Below, in pieces: positions 6,100 through 14,490 of a DNA stretch of 45,290 nucleotides. This DNA is from a virus: positions 1-45,290 of IMG/VR virus record IMGVR_UViG_3300045107_000867; one strand, given 5' to 3'. The notes beneath the pieces are model-generated. The model saw only the letters and a list, made by a program, of their open reading frames with translations. It did no database searches and was not told the origin of the DNA. Position 1 is the first letter of the stretch, and the number at the start of each line of letters is the position of its first letter. A program made the translations under genes and the position numbers.

Positions 6100-7187
6100 A
6101 CACGGAGATCACACTTCTCGCCGCCTATGACCGCGCGCGGACCGCGCTGGCGGAGGCCAGCCTGGTTAGGGACGTGCTCGAGATCCGCCTGCAGCTCGAT
6201 CACGTCAAGCTGCATGCGAAATCCGTGCAGAACCGGGCGGTGCTGATCGAGGCCACGGTGCTGCAGCTGCGCGCCGAGCGGCGGCTGGGGCAGATGCTGC
6301 GTGCGCTGCAGGACGCAGGGCTGATCGCGGTCGGCCGGCCGCCGAAGGCGACCGCCGAGGAGACGCCGCGCGCGACGCTGGAGGACATCGGCCTCACCTA
6401 CAAACTGTCCTCGAAGGCGCAGAAATGCGCCGACCTTTCTGACGCCGAGTTCGAGGCGATCACGCAGGCCACGCGCGAGAAGCTGGCCTCCAGCCGCGCC
6501 ATCCTGGTCGACCCGATCGACAATTCCGGGGTGATCCATGGCGCGCGGTCGATCATGTCCGGCCGGGTCGAGCCCGACGACAGCCTCGACTATTTCCCGA
6601 CGCCGCCCTGCGCCACGCGGGCGCTGGTCGAGCTGGTGTTCGATCATTTGAAAGTGGACGTCCGCAGCGCCAAGGCGCGCGAGCCGGCCTGCGGGGAAGG
6701 GCACATCGCCGAGGTGCTGGCCGAGTATTTCGCCGAAGTCTCGGCCAGCGATATCTTCGACTATGGTTATGGCGAGGTCTCCGATTTCCTCGACGAGCAC
6801 ACGAGCGAGACCGCCGACTGGTTCATCACCAACCCACCGTTCGGCGACAAGGCGGAGGCGTTCTTCCAGCGCATGATGGAGCTGGCCCGCGTCGGCGTCG
6901 CGCTGTTCGTCCGCCTGCAATGGCTGGAAGGTGAGGGCCGCTATGAGCGGATCTTCGCTGGTAACCCGCCGACCTGCATCGCCTTCTTCGCCGAGCGCAT
7001 CGCGCTCCACAAGGGCCGCTGGGAGCCGCAGGGCGGCACCGCGACGGCCTATGTCTGGCTGGTCTGGATCAAGCACCGCGGGCCGCAGGCGCCGTTCTGG
7101 ATTCCTCCGATCGTCGTCGACGAGCTGACCGACGCGGAGGATGCGGCGCGGTTCACGACACACCCCGTCACGAGGAGGGCAGCATGA
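6096..7187 (+). CDS. phage adenine-type DNA methyltransferase
   Basis: 363 residues. The catalytic part has the SAM-binding motif EPACGEGH (196-203) and the target-base motif TNPPFGD (245-251), an [DNS]PP[YF] motif typical of N6-adenine methyltransferases. Residues 165-180 (YFPTPPCATRALVEL) form the motif X region. Residues 1-140 are helical and may recognise DNA or a partner. No restriction endonuclease lies nearby, so it is probably an orphan enzyme that shields phage DNA from host restriction or affects regulation. It is coupled to the genes on both sides by 4-bp overlaps. Confidence 0.85.
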   Translation: MNTEITLLAAYDRARTALAEASLVRDVLEIRLQLDHVKLHAKSVQNRAVLIEATVLQLRAERRLGQMLRALQDAGLIAVGRPPKATAEETPRATLEDIGLTYKLSSKAQKCADLSDAEFEAITQATREKLASSRAILVDPIDNSGVIHGARSIMSGRVEPDDSLDYFPTPPCATRALVELVFDHLKVDVRSAKAREPACGEGHIAEVLAEYFAEVSASDIFDYGYGEVSDFLDEHTSETADWFITNPPFGDKAEAFFQRMMELARVGVALFVRLQWLEGEGRYERIFAGNPPTCIAFFAERIALHKGRWEPQGGTATAYVWLVWIKHRGPQAPFWIPPIVVDELTDAEDAARFTTHPVTRRAA

Positions 7188-7714
7188 GGCACGCGGGCTG
7201 GATTCAAACCTACACCGGACGGCAATTCTGGCCGCTCGATCCAAGGCCTTGCGATGTCGCGATCGAGGACATCGCGCACGCTCTGGCGATGCAATGCCGG
7301 TTTGGCGGCCATTGCCTGCGCTTCTATTCGACCGCCGAGCATTCCGTCTATGTCTCGCATCACTGCGGCGACGATGCGCTGGCGGGCCTCCTGCACGATG
7401 GCAGCGAGGCCTACCTGCTCGACATGCTGGCGCCGATCAAGCAGTTCATGCCGGACTACAAGGCCGCAGAGAAGCGCTGCCAGGCGGCGGTGTACCAGGC
7501 CTTCGGCCTTCCCGAGATCACGCCGGCGAGCGTCAAACGCGCCGACATGCGGATGCTCAAGACCGAGCGGATGCAGATCATGGCGCAGACCGGCGACCCC
7601 TGGGTGATCGACAGCGAAACGCCGCTCGACGTGCGGATCGTTGGCTGGTCGCCCTCCGTCGCGGAGGTCGCGTTCATCGACCGCTTCCGCCAGCTGACAC
7701 AGGTGCGCGCATGA
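7184..7714 (+). CDS. HD-domain phosphohydrolase
   Basis: 176 residues with the metal ligands of the HD superfamily: H53 in STAEHSVY, H71-D72 in LLHDGSEAYLLD, and D121 in KRADMRML. This matches YfbR-like/phage HD hydrolases that dephosphorylate nucleotides. In phages such enzymes may adjust nucleotide pools during replication; the substrate here is not visible. The ATG at 7184 overlaps the methyltransferase stop. Confidence 0.8.
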   Translation: MRHAGWIQTYTGRQFWPLDPRPCDVAIEDIAHALAMQCRFGGHCLRFYSTAEHSVYVSHHCGDDALAGLLHDGSEAYLLDMLAPIKQFMPDYKAAEKRCQAAVYQAFGLPEITPASVKRADMRMLKTERMQIMAQTGDPWVIDSETPLDVRIVGWSPSVAEVAFIDRFRQLTQVRA

Positions 7715-8031
7715 TCGTTGTCCGGGTCGAACTTCACTCCGCGATCACCGGCAAGGTCACCGAGATTGCGCGCATGCGCATCCGAAACGCCGGCGGCACC
7801 AGGGAACTCGGAAGCTATTCGGTCGAGAGCCTGCGCGGCCGCTCGCGCGAACAGCTCAATCAGGGCGTCTGCCAGCGCTCCGGCACGGTCGTGAGCTACC
7901 CGCGCCTGCGCATTCACGTCTGGCACCTGGTCGCGCGTGCGCTGATGGCGATGGGATATGCCGGCGCGAACGAGAAGCCGCAGGAAGCCGACCTGTTCGA
8001 TGCCGAGGAGCAGGAGCCCGACCATGGCTGA
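7711..8031 (+). CDS. hypothetical protein in the early operon
   Basis: 106 residues. The N-terminal half reads as an alternating strand pattern (MIVVRVELHSAITGKVTEIARMRIRN, then the GTRELGSYSVES block), which recalls a small DNA-metabolism protein seen in Rhizobiales prophages; I cannot name it with certainty. Residues 60-82 are a helix (RLRIHVWHLVARALMAMGY) and the tail is acidic. The start overlaps the HD gene stop as ATGA, and the end overlaps the next start. Confidence 0.62.
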   Translation: MIVVRVELHSAITGKVTEIARMRIRNAGGTRELGSYSVESLRGRSREQLNQGVCQRSGTVVSYPRLRIHVWHLVARALMAMGYAGANEKPQEADLFDAEEQEPDHG

Positions 8032-8284
8032 CATCGACGAAGCGCAGGTAAGAGAGACATTCGAGCGCGTTAACGAGGTCCTGGCTGGCCGCGAGATGGG
8101 CGTCTGCGTCGCCGCGCTGCAGGACCTGCTCGCAGCCGTCATCTGCTGGTCGCATGGTGACAAGGCGAGCGCACTGAAGTTTGGCCGCGCCGTCGGCGTC
8201 GACATCAGGTGCACGATTCAGAAGAACTTCGATCACTACAACGATCCGGCCACTGCGATGCGCCGGAATCCCAACGCGCACTGA
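8024..8284 (+). CDS. small helical hypothetical protein
   Basis: 86 residues with two predicted helices (QVRETFERVNEVLAGREMG, VCVAALQDLLAAVICWS) and no known motif. The ATG at 8024 lies 8 bp inside the preceding gene. The following gene starts 10 bp after its stop. Probably part of the same polycistronic early message; function unknown. Confidence 0.6.
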   Translation: MADIDEAQVRETFERVNEVLAGREMGVCVAALQDLLAAVICWSHGDKASALKFGRAVGVDIRCTIQKNFDHYNDPATAMRRNPNAH

Positions 8285-8294
8285 GGGGCGGCCA

Positions 8295-8801
8295 ATGCTG
8301 ATCAGCTTCTCCGAACCCTCCATGCTGCCCTATATCCGCGCCGGCCTGCGGCAGCGGCGCGGCGAGGACGTCGGCGGGGTGCGCGTCAAGAGGCAGACCA
8401 TCCGCAAGCTCGGCGTGCGCGGCATGCGGCTGCTGCAGTATGACCCGATCGGCCACACCATCCCCTATGATTTGCAGCTCTGGTGGAAATCCCGCACGCC
8501 GCAGCGCGAGCTGATCGGCGAGGTGCGCGTCGACACAGGCATCTCTGTCCGCGTCTACGAGATCAACATCCTGCACAGCGAGATCGTTGAGCCCCGCGGC
8601 GCTCGCCGGCAGTGCATCCGGCTCAACGGGCCGCAGGGCTGGCGCAAGGGCGATGCAACGCTGTTCTGGTCGCCCGGAGACCCGCTCGGGTCGTTCTTCG
8701 GCGAGGCCTGGCTCGACGGTTTCGACAGCGTTGAGCACTTCCGCGACTACTTCGTTCCAAACTTCGGCGATCGCTTCGATGCGATCCTTTTCAAGTGGTG
8801 A
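8295..8801 (+). CDS. possible ASCH-domain protein
   Basis: 168 residues. The start MLISFSEPSMLPYIRAGLRQR, the internal TIRKLG followed by a LQLWWKSRTP segment, and the C-terminal FDSVEHFRDYFVPNFGDRFD resemble the order of elements in ASCH (PUA-like, RNA- or nucleic-acid-binding) proteins of phages. This is pattern resemblance only, since no catalytic signature is available to confirm it. It lies between the small early genes and the large ParB gene. Confidence 0.55.
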   Translation: MLISFSEPSMLPYIRAGLRQRRGEDVGGVRVKRQTIRKLGVRGMRLLQYDPIGHTIPYDLQLWWKSRTPQRELIGEVRVDTGISVRVYEINILHSEIVEPRGARRQCIRLNGPQGWRKGDATLFWSPGDPLGSFFGEAWLDGFDSVEHFRDYFVPNFGDRFDAILFKW

Positions 8802-8816
8802 CAGGAGAGCCCGACG

Positions 8817-10724
8817 ATGTCTGACCTGCAGATTCCGCTCAATCGCCTGAAGTTCGGTCACGAAGATGGCGCGGGCATCAATGCCCGCGTGGTCGGCCGT
8901 GACGAAGGGATTGCCGAACTCGCGGCCAACATTCACGCGCGCGGTCAGATCGAGAATCTCGTCGTCAAGGACATGGGCGACGGCTTCTATGCCGTGTCCA
9001 ACGGCAACCGGCGCCTGGCAGCCTTCCACATGATCTTCGGCGAACATGCCGATGAACCGATCAACTGCACGCTGCGAGCGGTCGACGAAGCCGGCGCCTT
9101 CGAGGATTCGCTGACCACGGCCGTCACGGCCAAGCAGCTGCACCCTGTCGACCAGTACGAGGCGTTCGCCAAGCTCGAGGAGCGCGGCAAGACCAATGAG
9201 GAGATCGCGCGCCAGTACGGCATGACCGAGAAGCAGGTTCGGCAGGCCCTCGCGCTTGGCCGGCTCAGTCCGAAGATCCGGCAGGCCTGGCGTGCCGGTG
9301 ATATCGCGGCGGAGACTGCACAGGCCTTCACGCTGGCGCTGGATCACAAGACTCAGGACAAGCTGCTCGACAAGCTGTCGAAGGGTGGTGGCCGTGTGCA
9401 GCATTGGGCCGTCAAGCGCGAGCTCGGCGCCGACGCGATCGATCGCGATGTCGCCCAACTGGTCGAATTTGTTGGTGCGGATTATTACCGCGCCGCCGGG
9501 GGCGCGATCACCGAGGACCTTTTCGGCAGCTCGCACATCGTTTCCGATCCGGCCTTGCTGAAGCAGATGGCACGGAGCCAGCTGGAGGCCAAGTGTGAAC
9601 AGCTGCGCGGTGACGGCTGGGCCTGGGCGGAGATCGAGGAGGATCTGCCGCAGGGTGCGCGCTGGTGGCCGCAATCCGACGTTCGCAAACTGCCCTATGA
9701 GGGCGACGAGCTGGACAGGCGGACCAGAGCCGCGGCCCGTGTCGAGGAGATCGACGAGGCCGACGAATGGAACGATTCCATGGAAGAGGAGGCGGATCGG
9801 CTGCGCGTCGAGATCGAGCTGATCGATGCGGCCGCGCGGATGCGCGCCTTTGACGCCAAGAAAAAGAAGAAGCTCGGCTGCATCGTCGACGTCGAGGAGG
9901 GCAAGCTGGTCGTGCTCTATGGCGTGAGCAAGCCCGACAACGCGAAACTGTCGCGGGGCGATGCCGAAGCGGCGAGGCGCGTCGAGGCCGCGCTGCCGCC
10001 GGCAAAGAGCAAGGACGCGGATGAGCCGGAAATCTCGAATGCCCTGCTGCATCGTCTGTCCATGCAGCTGACGAAGGCGGCAGCCACGGCGCTGATCCAG
10101 GACGAGCAACTGGCGCTGGCGGTGATGATCGCCGGCTTTGACAGCTATGACGATAGCGGCGTGAAAGTCCGCGCCAGCGGGCTTGCGCGGCGCGAGGTGG
10201 GCGAGCTGCTCGGCGCTGACAGCATGCAGAAATCCTTGCAGCTGGCGCTCGCCATGAAACCCGCCGAACGCATTTCGTTGCTGGTCCAGATTGCCGCCGA
10301 TGCGCTCGATTTTCAGCAGCGGGCGTTGGATCAGGAGGATCACGATGATGGCGCGATCGCGATCTGCAACGCGATCGATGCCAAGCTGTTCAATCCGGCC
10401 ATGCGCGGGGCTTTCGATGCCAAGGACTATTTTCAGGGTGTCAGCAAGGCGCTGTGCCTGAAGGCGATCGAGGAGGCGCTCGGCCCCGACCTGGCGCGCC
10501 AGCAGGGCAAGAACGCCAAGGCCGATATCGTCGCCTTCGCGATCGAGAACGTGACGCCGACGGGATGGTTGCCCACGCAGCTTCGCCACAACGGCTATGA
10601 TGGCCCGCCTGTCAAGGCGAAGGGAAAGGCGCCGCCGGCAGAGAAAGCGAAGCCGAAGGCGAAGAAGCCGGCCAAGGCCCCGGCAAAGAAGCCCGCCAAG
10701 GCCGCCGCGAAGAAGAAGCGGTAG
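8817..10724 (+). CDS. large ParB/RepB-like protein with histone H1-like tail
   Basis: 635 residues. The ParB N-terminal domain spans about residues 1-110 (PLNRLKFG; VVGRDEGIAELAANIHARGQ; VSNGNRRLAAF with N62-GNRR-66). A central HTH follows at about 120-150 (NEEIARQYGMTEKQVRQALALGRLS). Residues 150-600 are helical and charged. Residues 600-635 are a Lys/Ala/Pro tail with repeated AKKPAK units, as in histone H1 or bacterial H1-like proteins. Without a ParA partner it is more likely a phage DNA-binding factor than a true partition protein. ACAGGAG precedes the ATG at 8817. It is the second ParB-fold protein of this operon. Confidence 0.82.
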   Translation: MSDLQIPLNRLKFGHEDGAGINARVVGRDEGIAELAANIHARGQIENLVVKDMGDGFYAVSNGNRRLAAFHMIFGEHADEPINCTLRAVDEAGAFEDSLTTAVTAKQLHPVDQYEAFAKLEERGKTNEEIARQYGMTEKQVRQALALGRLSPKIRQAWRAGDIAAETAQAFTLALDHKTQDKLLDKLSKGGGRVQHWAVKRELGADAIDRDVAQLVEFVGADYYRAAGGAITEDLFGSSHIVSDPALLKQMARSQLEAKCEQLRGDGWAWAEIEEDLPQGARWWPQSDVRKLPYEGDELDRRTRAAARVEEIDEADEWNDSMEEEADRLRVEIELIDAAARMRAFDAKKKKKLGCIVDVEEGKLVVLYGVSKPDNAKLSRGDAEAARRVEAALPPAKSKDADEPEISNALLHRLSMQLTKAAATALIQDEQLALAVMIAGFDSYDDSGVKVRASGLARREVGELLGADSMQKSLQLALAMKPAERISLLVQIAADALDFQQRALDQEDHDDGAIAICNAIDAKLFNPAMRGAFDAKDYFQGVSKALCLKAIEEALGPDLARQQGKNAKADIVAFAIENVTPTGWLPTQLRHNGYDGPPVKAKGKAPPAEKAKPKAKKPAKAPAKKPAKAAAKKKR

Positions 10725-10728
10725 CTGC

Positions 10729-10989
10729 ATGGCCGGGGAGGCGCACGAGGGCGTTGTGGAGTTCCGGGCCGATACGGTCGGTCGCGAAGTGATCCTGCTC
10801 GGCCGTGTCCAGGTCGGCGAGATCATGCGCAATGAAAGCGCGCGGCACCAGGCCTGCTTTCGCCTGATGCTGCCGGAGGCCTCGGCCTCGACCACATGGC
10901 GCCCGGCGCGCGACGTCGACGACGCGCGGCGGCTGGCGCTGATCAAGATCAACGATTGGCTCAATGCAGCCGGGCTGGTGCCGGCATGA
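10729..10989 (+). CDS. small hypothetical protein
   Basis: 86 residues with no recognised family. A strand-rich first half (GVVEFRADTVGREVILLGRVQVGEIM) and the SAR-like central block (RHQACFRLMLPE) suggest a small alpha/beta protein. The C-terminal helix (DDARRLALIKINDWLNAAGL) is typical of small phage proteins upstream of a primase. The ATG at 10729 begins 4 bp after the ParB stop, and its end overlaps the next start by 4 bp. Confidence 0.62.
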   Translation: MAGEAHEGVVEFRADTVGREVILLGRVQVGEIMRNESARHQACFRLMLPEASASTTWRPARDVDDARRLALIKINDWLNAAGLVPA

Positions 10990-11294
10990 AACCGCCCGGC
11001 AAAGTATCGCTGGCCGATATGCAGCTGCAGGCGCAGCTCGAGGCCGAGCGGATCGAGATCGGCCAGGCCGCGCTGGTCGCGGCCGGGATGCTGGCCGAGC
11101 CAGATCCCGGCATGATCAGGCGCCGCGATGCCTTCGCCGGCATCGTGCGGCTGCTCGACATGATCCAGAGCGACCAAGAGATCCTGCAGCAGCTCGACTA
11201 TCGCAGGAAGTTCGCCGCGAAGTTCACGGCCGAGAAGGCGGCCGAGGCGATCGCCGCCGGCGCCGCTGCAGAGATCGAGGTCGAGCCGGATTGA
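10986..11294 (+). CDS. small helical hypothetical protein upstream of the primase
   Basis: 102 residues, nearly all helix, rich in Ala, Glu and Gln, and probably coiled-coil forming (LADMQLQAQLEAERIEIGQAA; AGIVRLLDMIQSDQEILQQL). No family recognised. Its ATG overlaps the previous stop, and the last base of its TGA is the first base of the primase ATG, so translation is coupled. A helper of the replication protein is plausible from position only. Confidence 0.62.
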   Translation: MKPPGKVSLADMQLQAQLEAERIEIGQAALVAAGMLAEPDPGMIRRRDAFAGIVRLLDMIQSDQEILQQLDYRRKFAAKFTAEKAAEAIAAGAAAEIEVEPD

Positions 11295-14134
11295 TGATGA
11301 GCATGCTCGACCACGCGCTTGCCCTGGCCGCCCGCGGCTGGCCCGTCTTCCCATGTCATCCCGCGACCAAGCAGCCGCTGGTGAAAAGCGACGTGCCGGG
11401 CGAGGGCGGGCTGAAGCTTGCGACCATTGACGAGGCGAAGATCCGCGCCTGGTGGCAGCGCTGGCCGCAGGCCATGATCGGCCTGCCGACCGGCGCGCCG
11501 ATCGGCGCCTTCGTGGTCGATATCGACGCCGGCGAGGACAAGGCGACGGGCGAGGTGTTCGAGGCGGCCGCGCTGCAGCTCAACCTCGAGCGCGCGATCG
11601 GCGGGCCGCTGCCGGCGACCAGGTACGCGCTCACGCCGCGCGGCGGGGTGCATCTGTACTTCCAGCTGCCCGACGATGGCGAGGTCGGCAACCGGGCAAA
11701 CCTGCTCGGCAAGGGCTCGCGGATCGATATCCGCGGCGATGGCGGCTATGTCATCGCGCCGCCCTCGGTGCGCAACGATGGCGTCGCCTATGCCTGGGGT
11801 GATGATGCGCCCGACATCGCGATCGCACCAATGGCGCTGGTCGACCTGGTGCTCCGGCGCGGCGCCTTCGAAGAGAAGCAGGCCGGCGGATCCGGGATCG
11901 GCGCGCGTGCGGCCGCCGGCGTGAAGCCGCCTGCCGGCAAAGGCGGCGACAGCGCGATCGCCGTCGGCGACGAGGCCGTCCGCAAGTACGGCCTGTCCGC
12001 GCTCGATGCCGAGCTGCAGACCGTGCGCCAGGCCGGCCCCGGAGGCCGCAACCAGGCGCTCAACATCGCCAGCCTGAAACTGGCCCAGCTGGTCGCCGCC
12101 GGCGCGCTCAACGAGGCCTTCGTCCGCGCCGCGCTCGAGAACGCGGCAGGCGATTGCGGACTGATCAAGGACGACGGCATCCGCTCGGTGCGCGCCACGA
12201 TCGAGAGCGGCTTCCGCAAGGGCCGGACGCAGCCGCGCGACGTCGAGGAGATCCGCCGGCAGGCACAATCCCGCGCCTCGCGCCCCCATGGTCAGCGCGG
12301 CGCCAGCGCCGCGAGCGACCGCGAGAGCCGGCCGCGCGGCCGCGACGACGGTGCAGATGGGACTCGAGATGATCGCAGCAGGGAGGATGCCGACGCGGCC
12401 GACCGCATGCCCTCTCGCCGCCCGCCCTCCGCCGCCGGCGAGGCGCAGCCGCCCGACGACTTCCATCCTCCCGCTTCGTCGCACGCCCCTGCACCCCCGC
12501 CGGAGACGAATGGCAAGCCAAGCTCCCAAACGGGAGCAGCGGATTTCGCATCTGCCGGAAGGGGTGCGGGGAGCAAGCCGCCGGCGGAGACGGACGAGGC
12601 GCGCAACATCCGCCTGGCGTTCTTCCCGCTCACCGATCTCGGCAATGCCGAGCGGTTCCGCGAACGCTACAAGGACCGGCTGCTGTGGTGCCCGGCGATC
12701 GGCTGGCTCTCCTGGGACGGCCGGCGCTGGAGCCGCGAGGGCGCGGAGGAGCTGGTCAAGATCGCTGAGCACGACACGGTGCGCTCGATCCAGGAGGAAG
12801 CCAAGGCGCTGCGCGAGACCGGCTGCAAGGACGACAAGGACGCGCCGTGGGGCGCGAAAGACTTCGTGTTCAAGACCGACCGCGACGGCAACCGGACGCT
12901 CTATTCCGACAAGGTGGCGGCGTGGGGCCGCAGCTCGGAGGCCGTCAACAAGCTCGGCGCGCTGTCCAAGCGCGGGGCGCCTTACTTCGCGGTGACGATC
13001 GACAGGCTCGACGCCGACAAGATGAAGATCAACGTCCGCAACGGCACGCTGGTGATCGCCAAGCGGGCCGATGCCGACTATGTCGAGTTCCGGCCGCATG
13101 ATCCGGCCGACATGATCACCAAGCTGGCGCCGGTCGATTTCGACCCGGCGGCGGAGCGGCCCGTCTTCGATGCGTTCCTTCTTCGCGTGCAGCCACAGGC
13201 GGAGATGCGGGCGTTCCTGCAGGCCTGGCTGGGCGTCTCGCTCACCGGCGTCATCGAGCAGCTGCTGGCCTTCCTCTACGGCAAGGGATCGAACGGCAAG
13301 TCCGTGCTGATGGACGCCGTGTCCTATGTCGCCGGCGACTATGGCGAGACCGTCCCGATCGAGACCTTCCTCGATCATGGCAAGGCGCGCGGCGCCGGCC
13401 AGGCGACGCCGGATCTCGCCATCCTGCCGGGCGTTCGCATGCTGCGAACCTCCGAGCCGGAGAAGGGGGCGAAGCTGGCGGAGGCGCTGGTCAAGCTCGT
13501 CACCGGCGGCGAGCCGATCCAGGCGCGGCACCTCAACCGCGACTTCTTCAAGTTCTATCCGCAGTTCAAGCTGACGATGTCCGGCAACTACCGGCCGACG
13601 ATCTCGGGCACCGACGAAGGCATCTGGCGGCGCGTGCGACTGGTGCCGTTCGGCGTCACGATTCCGAAGGAGGAGCGCGACATCCATCTCGGCGACAAGC
13701 TGCGCGCCGAGGCCTCGGGCATTCTCAACTGGCTGCTCGATGGCCTGCGCGTCTGGCTCGACAAGGGCCTGCAGGAGCCTGCCGACGTGCTCGAGGCGAC
13801 GGCCGAATATCGCTCGGCCTCCGATCCGCTCGGCCGCTTCCTGCAGGCCTGCGTCGCCGACAGCATCGGCGACCGCGTGCAGTCGAGCGTGCTGCATCAG
13901 GTCTATGAGGCCTGGTGCAAGGCCTCCGGCGAGAACGCCTGGAAGAACCGCGGCCTGTCGCTGGCGATGCAGGAGCGCGGCTACAAGAGCAAGCAGTCAA
14001 ACGTGATGTGGTTCCTCGACATCAAGCTCACCAAGAGCGTGATGGACTTCCTCGACGCCGACGGCAACCCGCGCCGCATGACCGATGACGGCACGACGAC
14101 GGAGGCGGCAGATGCCGGCGATCTGCAGATTTGA
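11294..14134 (+). CDS. bifunctional primase/polymerase with SF3 (D5/P4-type) helicase
   Basis: 946 residues; the replication initiator-helicase. The N-terminal prim-pol domain (about 1-200) carries the metal-binding acidic motif VVDIDAG (D76, D78) and a GGVHLYF strand with its His. Residues about 300-430 are a low-complexity Arg/Ser/Pro linker. The C-terminal D5_N and SF3 helicase region has Walker A YGKGSNGKS (662-670) and the downstream helicase blocks around LPGVRMLRTSEPEKG and LTMSGNYRPTISG. P4 alpha-type proteins of this build both prime and unwind from an iteron-containing origin, which fits the repeats just downstream. Two in-frame ATGs (11294, 11297) exist; I took the first, which overlaps the preceding stop. 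Confidence 0.88.
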   Translation: MMSMLDHALALAARGWPVFPCHPATKQPLVKSDVPGEGGLKLATIDEAKIRAWWQRWPQAMIGLPTGAPIGAFVVDIDAGEDKATGEVFEAAALQLNLERAIGGPLPATRYALTPRGGVHLYFQLPDDGEVGNRANLLGKGSRIDIRGDGGYVIAPPSVRNDGVAYAWGDDAPDIAIAPMALVDLVLRRGAFEEKQAGGSGIGARAAAGVKPPAGKGGDSAIAVGDEAVRKYGLSALDAELQTVRQAGPGGRNQALNIASLKLAQLVAAGALNEAFVRAALENAAGDCGLIKDDGIRSVRATIESGFRKGRTQPRDVEEIRRQAQSRASRPHGQRGASAASDRESRPRGRDDGADGTRDDRSREDADAADRMPSRRPPSAAGEAQPPDDFHPPASSHAPAPPPETNGKPSSQTGAADFASAGRGAGSKPPAETDEARNIRLAFFPLTDLGNAERFRERYKDRLLWCPAIGWLSWDGRRWSREGAEELVKIAEHDTVRSIQEEAKALRETGCKDDKDAPWGAKDFVFKTDRDGNRTLYSDKVAAWGRSSEAVNKLGALSKRGAPYFAVTIDRLDADKMKINVRNGTLVIAKRADADYVEFRPHDPADMITKLAPVDFDPAAERPVFDAFLLRVQPQAEMRAFLQAWLGVSLTGVIEQLLAFLYGKGSNGKSVLMDAVSYVAGDYGETVPIETFLDHGKARGAGQATPDLAILPGVRMLRTSEPEKGAKLAEALVKLVTGGEPIQARHLNRDFFKFYPQFKLTMSGNYRPTISGTDEGIWRRVRLVPFGVTIPKEERDIHLGDKLRAEASGILNWLLDGLRVWLDKGLQEPADVLEATAEYRSASDPLGRFLQACVADSIGDRVQSSVLHQVYEAWCKASGENAWKNRGLSLAMQERGYKSKQSNVMWFLDIKLTKSVMDFLDADGNPRRMTDDGTTTEAADAGDLQI
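12522..12537. repeat. inverted CTCCC/GGGAG repeat in the primase linker
   Basis: GCTCCC and GGGAGC form a perfect 6-bp dyad with spacer AAAC in the region coding for the low-complexity linker. The same AAGCTCCCA core recurs in the repeat cluster downstream of this gene, so it may be an outlying copy. Confidence 0.5.
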
Positions 14135-14140
14135 CACGGC

Positions 14141-14405
14141 ACATCCTCCCAACCTCCCAAAGTCGGGAGGATCGAGGTTCGGCTAACGCGTTGAGATTTC
14201 AGCGGATGGGAGGTTGAGGGAATTTCGGGAGCTTGTTTCATATGTCACATGCGCGTGCGCGCGCGGGCGCACATATGACAAACGGAAATAAGCTCCCAAT
14301 CCTCCCATCCTCCCAATGGATTTGAGAAAGCATTGTCCTGCAATGCTTTTTCGAGACGGGAGGTTTGATGCGGGGCCTTAGGCAAGCTCCCATCGATCCT
14401 CCCGA
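14141..14405. repeat. CTCCC/GGGAG repeat cluster, candidate replication origin
   Basis: This gene-free stretch of about 265 bp carries eleven copies of CTCCC: seven on the plus strand (near 14146, 14154, 14292, 14301, 14309, 14386, 14398) and four as GGGAG (near 14165, 14208, 14227, 14358). Many continue as CTCCCAA or AAGCTCCC. The centre is a large imperfect palindrome: GGGAGCTTG and TCATATGT on the left, ACATATGA and AAGCTCCC on the right, around an alternating GC-rich core (14251-14270). It lies directly downstream of the prim-pol/SF3 helicase, the place where iteron-type origins often occur. Origin function is inferred. Confidence 0.55.
14327..14351 (+). terminator. hairpin with T-run after the replication operon
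   Basis: AAAGCATTG (14327-14335) pairs perfectly with CAATGCTTT (14341-14349) around TCCTG, followed by two more T. The stem is only 9 bp with three G-C pairs, so termination would be weak to moderate. It lies within the candidate origin cluster. Confidence 0.5.
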
Positions 14406-14436
14406 GAAATCCTTCCCCGCCGGGAAGGGTTTCTCG
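14403..14436 (+). other. 15-bp hairpin in the leader of the NusG-like gene
   Basis: CGAGAAATCCTTCCC (14403-14417) pairs with GGGAAGGGTTTCTCG (14422-14436) with one wobble pair and a CGCC tetraloop. No T-run follows. It ends 54 bp before the start of the NusG-like gene, so it could be a transcript-borne control or loading element. Confidence 0.55.
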
Positions 14437-14490
14437 AACCGGCAAGCGAGCCGGCCCTGCCAGCAAACCGGGTGGAGAACGGGATGTTGG

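Noticed and set aside
8205-13897. Very long minus-strand open frames opposite ParB and the primase-helicase
   Set aside because: Amino-acid composition typical of antisense frames in high-GC genes, no start context, and the plus strand has clear domains in the same place.
14141-14405. CTCCC repeats considered as a CRISPR-like array
   Set aside because: Core of only 5-8 bp, both orientations, irregular spacing and no cas genes.
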